This document shows, one piece after another, positions 34,309 to 46,843 of a DNA stretch of 64,000 nt. How positions within the stretch are numbered: the first letter of the stretch is position 1; the number at the start of each line of letters is the position of its first letter. The notes beneath the pieces are model-generated. The model ran no database searches and was not told where the DNA came from. It saw nothing but the letters and a program-made list of their open reading frames with translations. Location of the stretch: positions 37,363,665-37,427,664 of the forward strand of contig CM044868.1 of assembly GCA_024500155.1 (NCBI GenBank), read 5' to 3'. The stretch comes from Chenopodium formosanum (Eukaryota; Streptophyta; Magnoliopsida; Caryophyllales; Amaranthaceae). Both the position numbers and the translations under genes were made by a program.

Positions 34309-37166
34309 TGATAAGTGACTTTTATGTCACTTTTAGGGTGTTTATTGAGTCGTATTCCGGCTTATTTTCCAATAATTTCACCTTTTATATCCTTTATTTC
34401 TATTATTTTATTATTCTTGTCTTTTATTCTTTATTTTGAGTATTTTTGTAATTTTCTATAGTTTTTAGTTTATTTTCGTGTTTTATTTTATTTTTCTTTC
34501 TTTTAATGTTTGTAGTTTAAGTCGTTAGTTTATATTTTTAATAATTTCTCTTTTTATCTCGTTTTCTTATTTATTTTAGTTTCGTATTTTATTTTATTTT
34601 ATTTTATTTCATTTAATTTTATTATTTCTTTAGTTTTAGCATCTTATTTTATTTTATTTTATTTTACTTTATTTATCTTATTTTATTTTACTTTATTTTA
34701 CTTTATTTTATTTATTTTATTTTATTTTCCAATTCACCCTCGTGTTTTTGGTTGTAGGTGTTCCGGGTTTCAAAGTCATGTTCGAGTTCAAAGTCCGAGA
34801 TCCGAGGCACATGACTTGAGCCAACCCCTGCTGCCAGCTTAACCATCACCACACCATCTCTTAACCTCCACCACACAACTCCCCTGCTCCACAACTCTCC
34901 TTCTCCACTACTCCCAGCTCCTCAACACCACCAGCCCTCACAGCAACGCTGCTTACCCAACATCACCAGCAGCAACCACCACCTCTGCCACCATTTTAAC
35001 CCACGTCACACACTCACCAACAACCCCAATTTCCAGCCACCGCAACCAATTCGCCCAAGCAAACCCCAACACCACCATTACACCAGCCACCGCCAAAACC
35101 ACCATCAATCATCACCAAACCGCAACAATTCGCAACACCACCTCTCAGCCCTCTCAAAACCACAAACCACCACACATCACAACACCAACAGCAACAGCAG
35201 CGACAACAACCATCAACAACACCAACATCGCACCTCCCCTGCTCCCTCAGCTCACAATCAATTCCACCACTGCTGCCCTTAATCATCACCCACGCAACAC
35301 ACCCACAACTCCAACCAAACCCACGAAAAAACCACCAGCACACGCGCACTTCCCCTGCTTCTCCCCTGCTCCTCCCAATCGCACCGAAACCACCACGCAA
35401 CTCCACCAATCCCAGCCTAAACTCTTCACCAATTCTCACCAATTAAACCACCAACACCACCGTCACCTCCCTTTTCGCCACCAAACCGCCAGCAATTACC
35501 ACCTTAATTTGACCCCCGTAACACCAATTAAACCACCAGCCCTTCACCACAATTAACCACCCAAATATCCAACCCAATTACTCACCAATTACAGCCGCAT
35601 TTCGCCCAACACCCAAACTCACAGAGCTGTCACTCGCGGCCGCGCAACCCTGTCAGAAAGCGCACAAAATGGAGTCCTAAATCAGATTCGAGGCAGAAGC
35701 TTTGCGCGACCTGTGTGCGTCTTCTGTGCAGGCGCGCAATCGTGGGTCAATCACGAGCTTTTCACGTGATTTTTAATGAGAATTGAACGGCTTTGATTGA
35801 CGCTTGATTGATGACGATGAGGATTGACGGTGGTGATTATGATAATTGATGATGCGTGATGGTGATGATGAAAAAAAACAGAGCAGCCGAATGAAAGAGA
35901 AGGAAATCGGGTCTGATGGGATTTGGGGGCCTTTGGGATTTTAATTTCTTTTAATTTTACTTTTATTTTCCTTTTCTATTTCCTTTTTCTTTTTTCTTTT
36001 GTTTGTTTTATTTTATTTTCCATTTCATTTTCTCTTTTCTTTTATTTTCATAGCTTGTATATAAATACCCATTTTTGGGGTAATTAAAGGGGGGGGGGGG
36101 GCATTATGCTATTTTCTTAGTTAGTTTAGGAGAGCTTCTCTCTCTTAGGGTTAGATTAGATAGTTTTTAGAGAGATAAAGTAGATTATTGCTCAATTTTC
36201 TTCCAAGTAATCAATTTTGGTCAAGTTTAATTTCCAATCAAGCAATTCCTTCAAGTTTTCATCTTTCATTAATCCTCTCTCTAGTAATCTCTAATCCTTT
36301 CCTTTAGCTTTATTTATTTGCTTTATTGTTGCTTATTTTTGTTAGTCTTTTTAGTTCATCTAGTTATTATTGTTTTCATTGTTTTTAATCATGTTTTGTT
36401 TTGTGTTTCTTGAATATATTTTTGGTTTTGCTATTATGTTTAATCTCCTTTCTCTAGGCTAATCTTTTAGCTAGGGGAAGGGGGTGGAAAATATGTGTTG
36501 AATGTTGGATAAATGATGATAGTGGATTGATTACATGTCTTAAATTGATGAAAGATATGATTTTTATTGACTTGGGATTATTGTAGCACTTTATTTGATT
36601 GTCTTCTAGTTTAAATGCAAGAAAATGATTTGAACTAGATTTAGATCACCTCTATTTTAATGATTGCATGAGAATGAGTTGTTAAAAATGGAGTTCCATG
36701 TATTGTGCCCCTTTATTCTTTGGTTAGCTTGTGCCTAATGGGATGCATGAGAATGATCCTAATTAGCATAGACCTCTTTCATTGATTTGCCTAGACTATT
36801 GCATGGAAATGAATTGTTTAGGTAGGATCTTGTGTTCTTTGGCATGTTCTTCATGATAACTATGATTATTCCCCTTTTTTCTAATCATGTTTGACACCCC
36901 CGTATCCCTAGCGTTGTTCTTTCTTGATTTTATTCGTCTTTATCTTTGCTTATTCGTAGTTTAGTGCTTTTTATCCAAAAAAAAAAAATTTCAACAAAAT
37001 TATCCTTTCCTTGACTTTTGCTTAGCGAATTTAGTGTATAGCTCGCATGCTTCCTTTTGGGTTCGACCCTTTACTTACCCCTATACTCGTATTAGGGTTG
37101 TTTAGGTTTTATAAATTGTTAATTTGATTAGGGTTAGTAAAATAACGACACTATTAATCCCGATCA
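34309..37166 (+). repeat. 3' LTR of element C (2858 bp)
   Basis: It is near-identical to 27209-30060. The most visible difference is a G run after the TATA region, expanded to about 13 Gs (near 36090) against about 7 in the 5' copy. Confidence 0.9.
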
Positions 37167-37171
37167 TGTCC

Positions 37172-38010
37172 CAAAGCACACTTTTATGGCCTGGCTTGCT
37201 GTGTTGGGAAGGCTCAAAACTAGAAACAAGCTATTTCAGTTTGGAGTTAGTGATAACAGTGAGTGCTTACTCTGTGGGGATGTTGTTGAATCAAATTCTC
37301 ATATCTTTTTTCTCTTGCAGCTTCAGTAGAAAAGTGATGAATGATGTGTCTCAATGGCTTAGCTTTGTTGAGAATGAGGTGGACATTCTACACATCTTGA
37401 AGGCTCGAAAATCTGAGGGTAGGAACCAAATTCAAAAGCAGTTGATTCTGGTTAGACTGATTGCCACTATTTACAACATTTGGCTTGCTATGAACCATGT
37501 GTTTTGGCATAAAGCTTATCTCGGGCCTAATATCTTGGCTAAGGCTATTAAAAGGGAGGTGGTGATTAGATGTCAGCAGATGATTGATTATAAGTGGACT
37601 GTTGCAGATTGCAGATGGCTGCATCAGCTTAAGAGCAGTATTTAGTTGTTGTTTGTCTCTCTATTTGTTATATTTTGTTTTGGGTTTGGATAGTCTGGCT
37701 TGAGCTATTCTGTTTGTTGTTTTTAGAGTAGTCCTTGACTAGTAGAAGTTTGTTGTTTTGTTTTCTCAGCAGATCTGGTTTTCCATGAGCCCTTCCTAAA
37801 AGGTATCAGGGATTTCCTTGGCCTGATTCTGGTTCTCTGCCTTTCCTGGTACCCTTAATAGAAGGTGGCTAGGGTAGATTTGAACCTTTTTGGGACTGTG
37901 TGCCTTTGTTTAGGCTTGTACAGTTTAGGTAACCTGTTTTTTTATCAGGTCTATATTTGTACTTTTGTATAGCATTTTGATCAATGTACTTTTCTTGCCT
38001 TCCAAAGATA
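37172..38010 (+). pseudogene. LINE 3' end: zf-RVT domain and 3' UTR
   Basis: It resumes the LINE interrupted at 27208. PKHTFMAWLAVLGRLKTRNKL is the usual entry to the zf-RVT domain. CLLCGDVVESNSHIFFSC gives the C-x2-C-x8-H-x4-C zinc site. The readable frame ends with a stop at 37643-37645. The 37646-38010 stretch is T-rich non-coding sequence, probably 3' UTR. No clear poly(A) tail is left at the boundary, so the exact LINE end is uncertain. Confidence 0.8.
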
Positions 38011-38762
38011 AAGACAAAGAAGAAAAAGAGAGCTTTCATGAAGAAGAAAATGAAGTTGAAACAAAACAAGCTTGATTCACAGTTTTCAAGGCAAGAGAAT
38101 GCATCTTAAAAGGAAGTTGAGTTGCCAAAGAGTGTCATGAAGTTTGACCCCTCAACCGCTTTGGACAAAGTGGTTTTCTTTGACCCTCCGTGATTTGGAG
38201 GAAGGATCGAGCTTAGGACCTTAAGCAAGCACTTCCTGTGAGGCAATCCGGATAACCTTTTCTTTTGATTTTATCTTTCATATTTTTCTTTTATTTTATT
38301 TTCTTTTCTTTCACTTGTTTTGTGTTTGGAATTATAGGTTGTTTTCTTGGGAATTAGATCCCTTGAGCGAGCTTAAGCATAATAAGAAAATGTTACGTGT
38401 TTGATGATGAGAATGTGCTCGATTTTATTGAATTTTGAGTCATATGGGTAAGGTAATCGTGGAGGTAGTTTGGAAAAATTGTGCTTCAACGTGAATGAAG
38501 GTTGTTCTTGGTGGGTTCATTATGGTGCTCTCATTAATTTGGGATGTTGAACCCACTGTCAAGGCGTTTTGAAACTGATATGTTTAGTGGGTTCAAAAAT
38601 CCCGAGATGCTAAAAATGCATAGAACCTATGGTCAAGCTCACCAAAAGAAAAAGCAAGCAGCAAGGGGGCGCGGGCACGCAACCTTGCTGCACGGCCGCG
38701 TAGGTGCCTAGTCGCACCCTCTATTTATTCTTTCTTTTATTCTTTCCCTAATTTCATTCACA
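38011..38762 (+). mobile_element. fragment of a fourth gag-only element (H)
   Basis: 38011-38250 resembles the gag C-terminal region of element C: a Lys/Glu-rich stretch, then DLKQALPVRQSG at about 38218-38255. The following T-rich segment also parallels 32090-32170. 38640-38720 then shows an LTR-like GC-rich patch (gggggcgcgggcacgc) and a TATA-like ctatttatt, so an LTR may begin in between. Most of the element appears deleted. The right side is entered by the MITE at 38771. Confidence 0.5.
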
Positions 38763-38770
38763 CCCAGACC

Positions 38771-39260
38771 TAGGGGTGAGCAAAAATTCAGGGTACCCTG
38801 ATATGGAACCGGAACCTGTTCGGAACCGCAGGTTCCAAACCCGGAACCTGTTGATCAGGTTCCGATTCCGGGTAATAAAATTAGGAACCTGTTGCAACAG
38901 GTTCCGGTTCCGGGTAATAAAATTTTGGATCTAGACCCTGTTAGTACAGGTTCCCTATAGGGTACATGAAACCGGAACCTATATGGTATTAAAAATTCTA
39001 GACAATTAGTGTTGGTTTGTTATATTTGAAGTACTATACTAAAGTTGTAAGCTTTTATTGTGATCATCTATTTTAAAAAATATAAATTTGTCACAATTTA
39101 TCAAGTAACTATTAAACTTACTTTGACAGACAGGGTACCCTGTTTAGGAACCGGAACCTGCAGGTTCCGGTTCTGGTTCTCAATTCTTAGGAACCTGTTG
39201 CAATAGGTTCCGATTTTGGGTCCTAATTTTTTACAGGGTACCCTGCTACGCTCACCCCTA
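38771..39260. mobile_element. hAT-type MITE (490 bp), TSD cccaNacc
   Basis: The termini TAGGGGTGAGC and GCTCACCCCTA are perfect 11-bp inverted repeats. The flanking 8-mers cccagacc (38763-38770) and cccacacc (39261-39268) agree in seven of eight bases. Both features are typical of hAT elements. The inside contains many GGAACCTGTT and GGTTCCGG words, several forming palindromes such as CCTGTTGCAACAGG. GGGTACCCTG lies near each end. There is no transposase ORF. Confidence 0.85.
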
Positions 39261-39268
39261 CCCACACC

Positions 39269-40289
39269 CACGAACGCACTCATTTCTCTTTGTCAACACA
39301 AACCCTAACTCCCTAACTCTCAATCCTTCACTCAAAACATCAAATTTCCTCACAAAATCATCAAATTTCCACTCAAATTTCACTAAATTTACAAAATCAA
39401 ATATTAATTTCCTCCATTTCTTCTTCTCCAACCTCTTTCCTCCATTAAAGAGCATTTTGGGGATTTTCAGTTTGAAGGAAATTTAGGATTGAAAGTTGTT
39501 CAATCTTGCCTCTTGTATGGTATAATCATCTTCTCTACTCTTATTTTGCATAATTTCATCAATTTTAGTTGAGAATTTGATTGTTCATACTTGTTAATAA
39601 TAGTAGTATTGTTTTTTTTATTAATATGGTGATTAATTTGATAATTTTGATGCTCATATTTGTTGTTTACTAATTGAATTTGCTTCACATTGTGTTGTTG
39701 ATGATTGTTTAGCATATTTGAGAATTTTTTGTGGCTCATTAATTCGAAAGCTTGTAGGCTTATCTGTATTTTTCCAGTAAACTGGCATATGATATATGAT
39801 GTATTTAAAGTCACCTAAAATAAGAAAATTGTGAAGATTCTAATTTGATTTAATGTTGCATTAATAAGAAAGCAATGACTGAAAAACTGTAATAACACAT
39901 AGTTAATTCATAATAAAAGTTTCGTTCTTTTTAACCTATAGAACGCTTTATCTGACTTATTAGCCCTTGATTTGAGCTTAATTGTCCCTTTGGTGAACTA
40001 ATTTTGGCTGGAGATTGAACTTAGGTAGCCTTATGAAAATTTAACTACTGTAAATAGCTCTAATCTGAACTAATTTTATTAACCCTTATTCTGAACACCT
40101 AATGCTGATTCAGTACCTAAAGTCAAAGGTTAGATGCAAGATGGTGTATTATATAGATCTATAATGACTGACTGAAAATAGAATACTTATTTCACTTGTT
40201 AATTTGATGAAAATTGGAAGTTACCAGCCAAGAATATTTGAATACCCATGTAAATTATCACCACTAAAAAAACACCAAGAACAATATGT
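39269..40289. other. unassigned AT-rich sequence
   Basis: 39269-39520 is pyrimidine-rich and leader-like (caaaccctaactcc), possibly continuing the LTR of fragment H. 39520-40289 is AT-rich with no ORF, repeat or gene I recognise. Confidence 0.4.
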
Positions 40290-40836
40290 AATTAAAGTAA
40301 ATAAATTGTTGAGAGAGAATTAGATGCGGCAATTTATCTAACCAATAGTGGCTTGTAGCCATTAGCAAAGAGTTTCTTACCTTAGAATATTAAATGTTAA
40401 GACAAGCCAAAGCATGCTTAACTACTCATTCATTCTTTGGATCTTGGAAACAACTTATTCTCACCAAATAGGGACAATTTTAATGTGTGAATAAGACGTT
40501 TAAATAAAATTGATAAATATGGATAAATTCAATCTTATTTAAGTATATGAATGGTTTTTCATGTCAAATTCTTTCAATTGTATAACCATGTCTACAAATA
40601 ACTCAAACAACCAATTCTCGTTGCGCTCAATTCTTGACAAGGAGAAGTTAAGTGGGCCAAATTTTCTTGATTGGCAAAGAAACTTGCGTATAGTTCTCAT
40701 GCAAAAGCAAAATGAATATGTCCTTGATGAGGAAATGTCCGAGACTCCCAATGATTAAGTGACTCAAGCTCCCCTAAACCGATGGCAAACTGCCAATCGG
40801 GATGTCAAATGCATCATGTTGGTGAAGGAATTATAT
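40290..40836 (+). pseudogene. Ty1/copia leader and gag 5' fragment
   Basis: 40561-40758 encodes LRSILDKEKLSGPNFLDWQR followed by NLRIVLMQKQNEYVLDEE, the start of a copia gag (UBN2/DUF4219-like). A stop follows at 40756. Leader and gag start are homologous to the minus strand of 2692-3293. The gag is lost after about 90 codons, where different sequence begins. No protease, integrase or RT remains. Confidence 0.7.
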
Positions 40837-40861
40837 CTTCAATAAGTGCAGTTACTAGATA

Positions 40862-41235
40862 TGTCAAGGATCACAATTATGGAGATAATTAGTTCATTCT
40901 ATAGGTTCGTCATTGTCTAGTGCTAGATATGGCAAATGATCTTTGGGCTAGTTAAATAGTCCAAAGCCCAATAGAATGGATCCTACAAGGTCATACAACA
41001 AAGTAGGCCTACAAGGTATTGGGTCAAACAAGTAAGAGGCCCATTAATGGGCCTCATGAGATCATGACATACCATAAGGAGTATTGGGCTAGAGTAGTTT
41101 GATTAGGACAATGAGTTTGGGCTTGACATGGGTTCTTATTTAGAGATATGATCTATAAATAAGATCCATGGCTTAGATTGATAGAAGAATTCACAAGTCA
41201 GTTAATTCTAATTCAAGTAACCAAGTCCCAAACCC

Positions 41236-41296
<61 letters not shown>

Positions 41297-41645
41297 CCCT
41301 CCTCTCTCTCTCCCTACCCATAAAGCCGGCCACCCCCCTTGGTGGCTTGTGGTGTTCGTGGTGGTGGATCGGGGTTAGTTCATGTCTCACTTCTTCGTTA
41401 AAGGTTGATTAAAAGGGTTTAATCACAACTAACTAGCATTAGTGGAGGTTTGATCTGTTCTTGTGGACTAAGTAGAGGAATCACACTTGGGGTTCTTTAT
41501 CTCCCATTGTTCTTGCTCGATTGCACGTGGATTCACGCTTCAAAGGTATTATTATTTGTTCTTTATATGTTGTACATTAATCTTGGTGTTTAGATGCTTA
41601 TGAATATGATTCATGCAATTCCGCTTATTAGTATCTAAAGTCCTA
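40862..41645 (+). repeat. probable copia-type LTR with TC/AC microsatellite leader
   Basis: It begins TGTCAAGGATCAC, with a TATA box ctataaata at about 41149. It ends shortly before tggtattag at about 41649, which looks like a damaged tRNA-iMet PBS (tggtatcagagc). A (TC)n(AC)n microsatellite occupies 41239-41294 in the transcribed leader. Boundaries are uncertain because no second LTR was found. Confidence 0.45.
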
Positions 41646-42469
41646 AAGTGGTATTAGTTAGCCTATGCATGTACATATATTGAATTACTAATTCTTTGAA
41701 TGTCCACAATTTTAATTCAATTAGGAGGGAGAACAATTTTATTATGGGTCAATTATTATTTTAAATATGATTTAACATATGGAATTATTAAAAGTTGTTT
41801 AATTTGCTCAAAATTATCCATAAAAAGATTCAAAATTTTGCCCTACAAACTCGAAAAATTCGAACCCCTATACACTAATTTTCAAAAATTGCGAAACCCT
41901 AAACCCTAAATTGTGATTTTTGTGTTTTGGTTTTATTTTTAAAAAATTTCAAAACCCTAAACCCTAAATTTTGATTTGTTTTATTTTAAATTAAAATAAA
42001 AAAGGGTGTTTTTGGGTGGCGCAGCCGCGTCGACTGCCGCACTAGGTGGTCTTGGAGGTGATTTCAAGCGAAGTTATCTTCGATCATGTTCCCTAGCTTG
42101 CGAAAGATGGTCACAAGGCGGTAGAAGATCGTATCAAGCGAAGCAATCGTCGATAGTGTTCTCTAGCTTGCAGAAGACTATCACAGTGGAAATTGGAGGC
42201 AGTTACAAGCATAGCAGTCTTCAGGCAATATCCCCTAGCTTGAGGAAGATCATCGCAAACAAATCGGTTACCTTCAAAGACATGTACTCGACGGTGCAAG
42301 ATACGCGTTTCTTGACTCTCTTATCTGTTTTAACAAACGCTAGTTTGTAGGTATTACAAGAATGATTCAGGATCGCAGAACGTTCTGAATCATTCTCCAT
42401 CCCTATCGCTACTTTGACTTTTGTTTTCGAAACTTGCGTTTCTCCAAACTCAGTCAAAGTGGGGGCTTC
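41646..42469 (+). mobile_element. 3' internal end of Ogre-like element E2
   Basis: The part next to the LTR carries three imperfect repeats of about 70 bp (42062-42255), each containing cctagcttg plus agaag or gaaga words. An 11-bp stem hairpin lies at 42360-42395. The PPT AAAGTGGGGG at 42456-42465 is four bases before the LTR. No coding homology is visible. The boundary with copia sequence on the left is not resolved. Confidence 0.55.
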
Positions 42470-43684
42470 TGTAGACACCCAAATGTGTCTCCCCAAAACC
42501 AAACCCGATGATGAATACCTTTCACGTTGAATCATAATCGAACAAAATGAAAGTGTGGAAAGTATAGTGTTGCGGTTAGTTTTTATTAAAAGTCTCTCTT
42601 TCTGTTTTCGAAAACTTACTCTATTTTATGAAAATAGTCAATCCAGTTTAGTTTGGTCCATAACAAGGGTCCAATAATAGTGTAGTTGGATAGGGCTCGA
42701 AAAGAGCTTTCCAACGATATATTATAAGCCCAATTCCGATGAATGATGAGGAAGTTATGGCCAAATTACTAAACTAGGCCCGGTTTGATCTTTATATGCG
42801 GCCCAATGATCTAGAGCAGGGCCTATCATGAATTATCATTCCTAATGCAATTAGGATTGATTATAGTCTTCTAGAATCTTCTAGAAGGTTCTTTTTGAAT
42901 CCTAATGGGATTAGGATTGATAATTAAGTTTTATGAGTTTTATTGGAATAAAAGAAGTGTTTTAAATGAAATTATGATTTTATTCCTCGTACAGACTTTT
43001 ACGATTTGATTTTATCAAAAAAATAGAAAACGTGTGGAAAAATCTCCTGCAGCGCCGAACGCCAGGTTGTCGCCTAGCAACAAACTCTGTCGCGCGGCGA
43101 CAGAGGCTGTTGTGGCGACAGGGGCATGTTTTATTCCTATTTGAACTCTAATCTTTTTTATCGAATCCGGACTATTTTCATTATAAATAGCGTCCTTAGA
43201 CGTTCATTTTAATCACCAACTCTCATCAAGAAATTCTTGATATTTTCTCTCTCTTTCTAAACCAACTTTTTACAAACAAAATTCCGCATTCACAAGATCT
43301 AGACACACCTAGCCAAATCCGAAGTTGCCTTTGCCCTAGACGTGAAAGGTTTTATATTTCTGAGGGTTTGGTCCCAAATCTCTCAATTATTTAATTTAAT
43401 TGTTTGATTTATTATTTTCCTTGAAGTTACTAACGTGTGTATTTTGTTATTAGAATGAGATTTGAGGCATCTAAGTAAGTGCTTTAATTGTTTAATTGAT
43501 ATTATGATATATAAATCATGCTTATGTTGTTATTTTGATTCCTAGTATCATGTCAGGATGTTTTTCCTAGTATCATGTTAGGATACTTTTCTTAGTATGA
43601 TGTTTAGGGTAAAGAATAAGTTCCTTATATCAATTATGATTTCTGTAACGCTTCCTATTTTCTTTCCTAATATCATGTTAGTAT

Positions 43685-46600
43685 TGTTTTAGGTGTTTTT
43701 GTCCCTCGGGAGAGTAACGTCACAAAGATTAGTCCGGCTGAGTTGTACCTGCAAAAGCAACGGAGACTACGGATGGTTGGAGCTCTGCCTCCGAAGATCA
43801 AGTTAGTTGTTATCCCCCGTATTTTTAAATATATTATAAATGAAATTATATTTTATTTATAATATTTATTTGTATTTTTCCTGAATTTAATTTCAAAAGT
43901 TTCAAATTATTTTGGGTGGAAAATTATTTTTATTACAATATGATTTTTATGAACCATCATTCTATAATTCATGTCCAAACAATCAAAGCCAATCTCACTT
44001 TACATACTTGATTGGCCCATTAATTTTATGAGGCTCAATCTTACAATTTTCCCTACACCACTCTCTCTCCTATAAATATCCCATACATCCCCAAATTTTT
44101 CCCCACACAAAAAGGTTAGTAAACTCTCTTCTTTTTATTTTATTTCTTCATTATTTTTCCCTTATTTTTTCTTTTCTTTTCTTTTCTTTTCCCTTTTTCT
44201 TTTTTTTTTTTTTTATTTCTTCTCCTTTTATGTGAGTTTCACTCACCCCCACTATTGTCGCCTTTATGCCGCCAAGCCACCACCGGCGCCCCTCACCACC
44301 GCCGGCCACCTGACACCGGCGACCCACCAGCAACCCAGCCGTGGCCCACTCCCCTTTCCTCCTCCTTTGTTTTATTTATTTTTTAGTTTTGCTTAAAATT
44401 GATTTAATTGTTTTGGGTTTTGATTTAATTGTTTGAAATTAGTTTTATTAGTATGAAAAATTATATTTTGGGTGTTTAAATTGATATTTTCAGATTATTG
44501 ATGTTGGTATAATTTTTCAGATTTTGTAATTATGAAACCTAGGGTTTCAATTTGTTTAAATTGAGATTTTAAGGTTCTTATGATCAATTAATTTGGGGCT
44601 TTTGTTCCTATTGTATTTCTAATAATTAATTAAGCATAAAAACATGTTTTTAATGAAGTTTTAAGGAGTTTTAATCTAAATTATATTGCTGGAAATTTGG
44701 TTAAGTATTAATCTATTGTTGTTGCTTGTTTTCTAGGAAGTGATTATTTCTTAGGAGACTTTTAAGTGATTAAAAGTGGCACAAAGGATTGTTTATACGA
44801 GGTACGTACATGTCTACTTCGTTATAAGTAGTATCATGTTTAGGTACCAAAAGGAAAGAACTTAGTTTCATGATTAGGGAACACTTGGATGAAAATTGTT
44901 TGGTTATACATTGATTTAATTCATGTGCTTATGTTTATGAGGCATGTTTTGGTGAATTGAGTATGTTTGTATGGAATTATGAATGCAAGCATGTTGAATT
45001 ATATTGGATTAATTGTTTGTATGGAATGTTGGTACAAGCATATTTTTATTGGATTGGTTTATTAACCGCATTTGGATTATCAAATGATTGGAATTAAATG
45101 GTTTGAGTGTAATGAATTTATTAAGTATTCCACAAGGTTATTATTTATTTATTTATTTATTACTCAATCATGACTTGTTAGTATGTTGAGTAAAGGTGGA
45201 TTAAGCCGAATTGGCTAGGTGGGTTGACTATGTTCAACAATTTTGGATAATTTGGAAGTTTAATGGAATTAAAGGTCAATTTGTGATGTGATCACCATTG
45301 TCCTAAATAAGATTAAAAATAAATTGATGTATGATTTTTATGTATGGTCTATTGGATTGAGTCGGCTATTAATTAAAATTGTAATCACGTAAAGTGAAAC
45401 ATGGATGAGCAATAAAACTCTAGAAAGCGTGCACTTCTAGAGTATTGACAATTATGGGTTGGGATACACGGTGGTAGCCCGTGGCTTTCCGAGGCTTGTT
45501 TGATCAACATGTCCTCTTTTCTTTTGGTATTTACATTTTATTTTATAATGAAAGTTAGATGGGATCCTAGATTAACTTTGTGAGAATGGAGTCGCGCCCA
45601 TTCTTGCATCGCGCTAAACTTTTATTTTAAATGGTCATTTGGGACTAAAATGATTTGGTGGATTGGACAACCTCATCTATTGCTTACTCCAAACTAAATT
45701 AATTAAATTAAATATAAAGAGTCGAGTGTTTAGAATTAGTTAGAAAGTATGTTGAGTCAATTGAATTGTTTAAGTGTGGAGTCTTGATTAATGAATTCAA
45801 GTTGTATGTTTATTTACTTTAATTAGTTGAGCATGTCAGGTTTTGTGCGTTGTAGCTTGTATGTACTCAGCTTTGCTGATTACGTGCTTTTGTGTGTTTT
45901 CTTTTGGTCATGGCCTTCGCCTTTCAATGACCCTGTGATGATCCAATTATTACACTTGTATTATTGGGGAGCAGTATTGCACAGGTTAGCTTGATGATGT
46001 GAAGTTCGGTGATTTGACATACGCATTGTCAAGGGATTGGTGTGATTGAGAGTATTCGTTCTTTGTGTTGAACTTATTTATGTTTTACTACTTTAATTAT
46101 GTTTTGGGACTTTGATTATTGGTTTGGTTTTAAATAAGGGCCTTTATGGTTCCAATTTGTAAGCTTTGACTTATTGGGTTTCTAAATTATATTATTTTAA
46201 TATTTAAGTTGGATTTCCGCTGTAACACTTTGATAAAGCCTTAACGTTTTAATACGTGGCGGTAACATGCCAATGGTTCTCCTCTATTTTTATTTAAAGT
46301 AAGTGGTTTGGAAAAGGGAGAATTATTGGGGTGTTACATTAGTACTTGAGTAAAAGGAAAAAGTGCGAAAATTAAAGTGGGATCTTCTCGGATTCAGAGA
46401 TCAGGTTTTCTCTGATGAGAGAGAAAATGAGTGTAATAAATGATTGAATTGTGTCCCCAATTAGGGGGAATTTCTCCCTATTTATAGAGTAGTTGGGAAA
46501 AGTGCCCATCCCTAGGTCACTCTGACTTAGGTATTATGGGCTGCGTCGCAAAGTGTGGATTTCTCGGGAATTGGGCCTTTGAAGGCCGCAATTCTGATTA

Positions 46601-46713
46601 TTCTCTGAGGTTTCCACGTGTCAGCTGATGAGTGGCCTATGGTGGCCTTTCAGAGCTTGAGATGTGGGCCTCTCTCATTGGTACACGTGTCTAGGGTATT
46701 TTTACCCTAAACA
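43685..46713 (-). repeat. 3' LTR of element F, interrupted by D2
   Basis: It comprises 43685-43807 plus 46344-46713, 493 bp net. It starts TGTTTAGGG and ends CAAAACA on the minus strand. A PPT-like ATGAGGGACAAA precedes it (minus strand, 46714-46725). Confidence 0.9.
43808..46338 (+). mobile_element. solo LTR D2 (2531 bp), TSD ttagt
   Basis: It starts TGTTATCCCCCGTATTTTT and ends TTGGGGTGTTACA. TSDs ttagt lie at 43803-43807 and 46339-46343, inside the F 3' LTR. It is related to D1 (24380-26844) but clearly diverged from it. A short AT-rich ORF-free body includes a TTTCTTTTC tract (44110-44220) and a TATA-like tataaatatc at 44071. Confidence 0.9.
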
Positions 46714-46843
46714 TTTGTCCCTCATAGGGGTGACGTGGCGGGCCACATGACGCCTATGACACGCGTCCCCCTGTGAGTGGTGAACAGTAATAACGACTAT
46801 TCACCTTCTGGGGTGTGACGGGGATACCTCTGTTTCACCCCTC

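Larger units (their letters stand above)
27209..37166 (+). mobile_element. complete family C element, gag-only Ty3/gypsy (9958 bp), TSD tgtcc
   Basis: It has LTRs 27209-30060 and 34309-37166, a PBS directly after the 5' LTR, a gag region, a 2.2 kb non-coding tail, and a stem-loop plus PPT before the 3' LTR. TSDs tgtcc lie at 27204-27208 and 37167-37171. The LTRs differ at roughly three dozen positions (about 1.2 percent by eye), so insertion is recent. There is no protease, RT, RNase H or integrase, so movement would need enzymes in trans. The gag is of the Athila-like type with a CCHC knuckle, but carries frameshifts and a stop. Confidence 0.9.
19949..38010 (+). mobile_element. L1-type LINE, split by three later insertions
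   Basis: LINE sequence occurs at 19949-19998, 22569-24379, 26850-27208 and 37172-38010. The pieces join cleanly once each insertion and one TSD copy are removed (tttgt, gcctg and tgtcc respectively). The pieces run from the region preceding the RT (PFRFVNIW motif) through reverse transcriptase to a CCHC zf-RVT domain and 3' UTR. The 5' part with ORF1 and endonuclease is absent. Many stops show it is long dead, and it served as a landing site for younger LTR elements. Confidence 0.85.

Noticed and set aside
41239..41294. Possible CRISPR-like or satellite array
   Set aside because: Simple (TC)n(AC)n microsatellite. No spacer structure, and the context is plant nuclear DNA.
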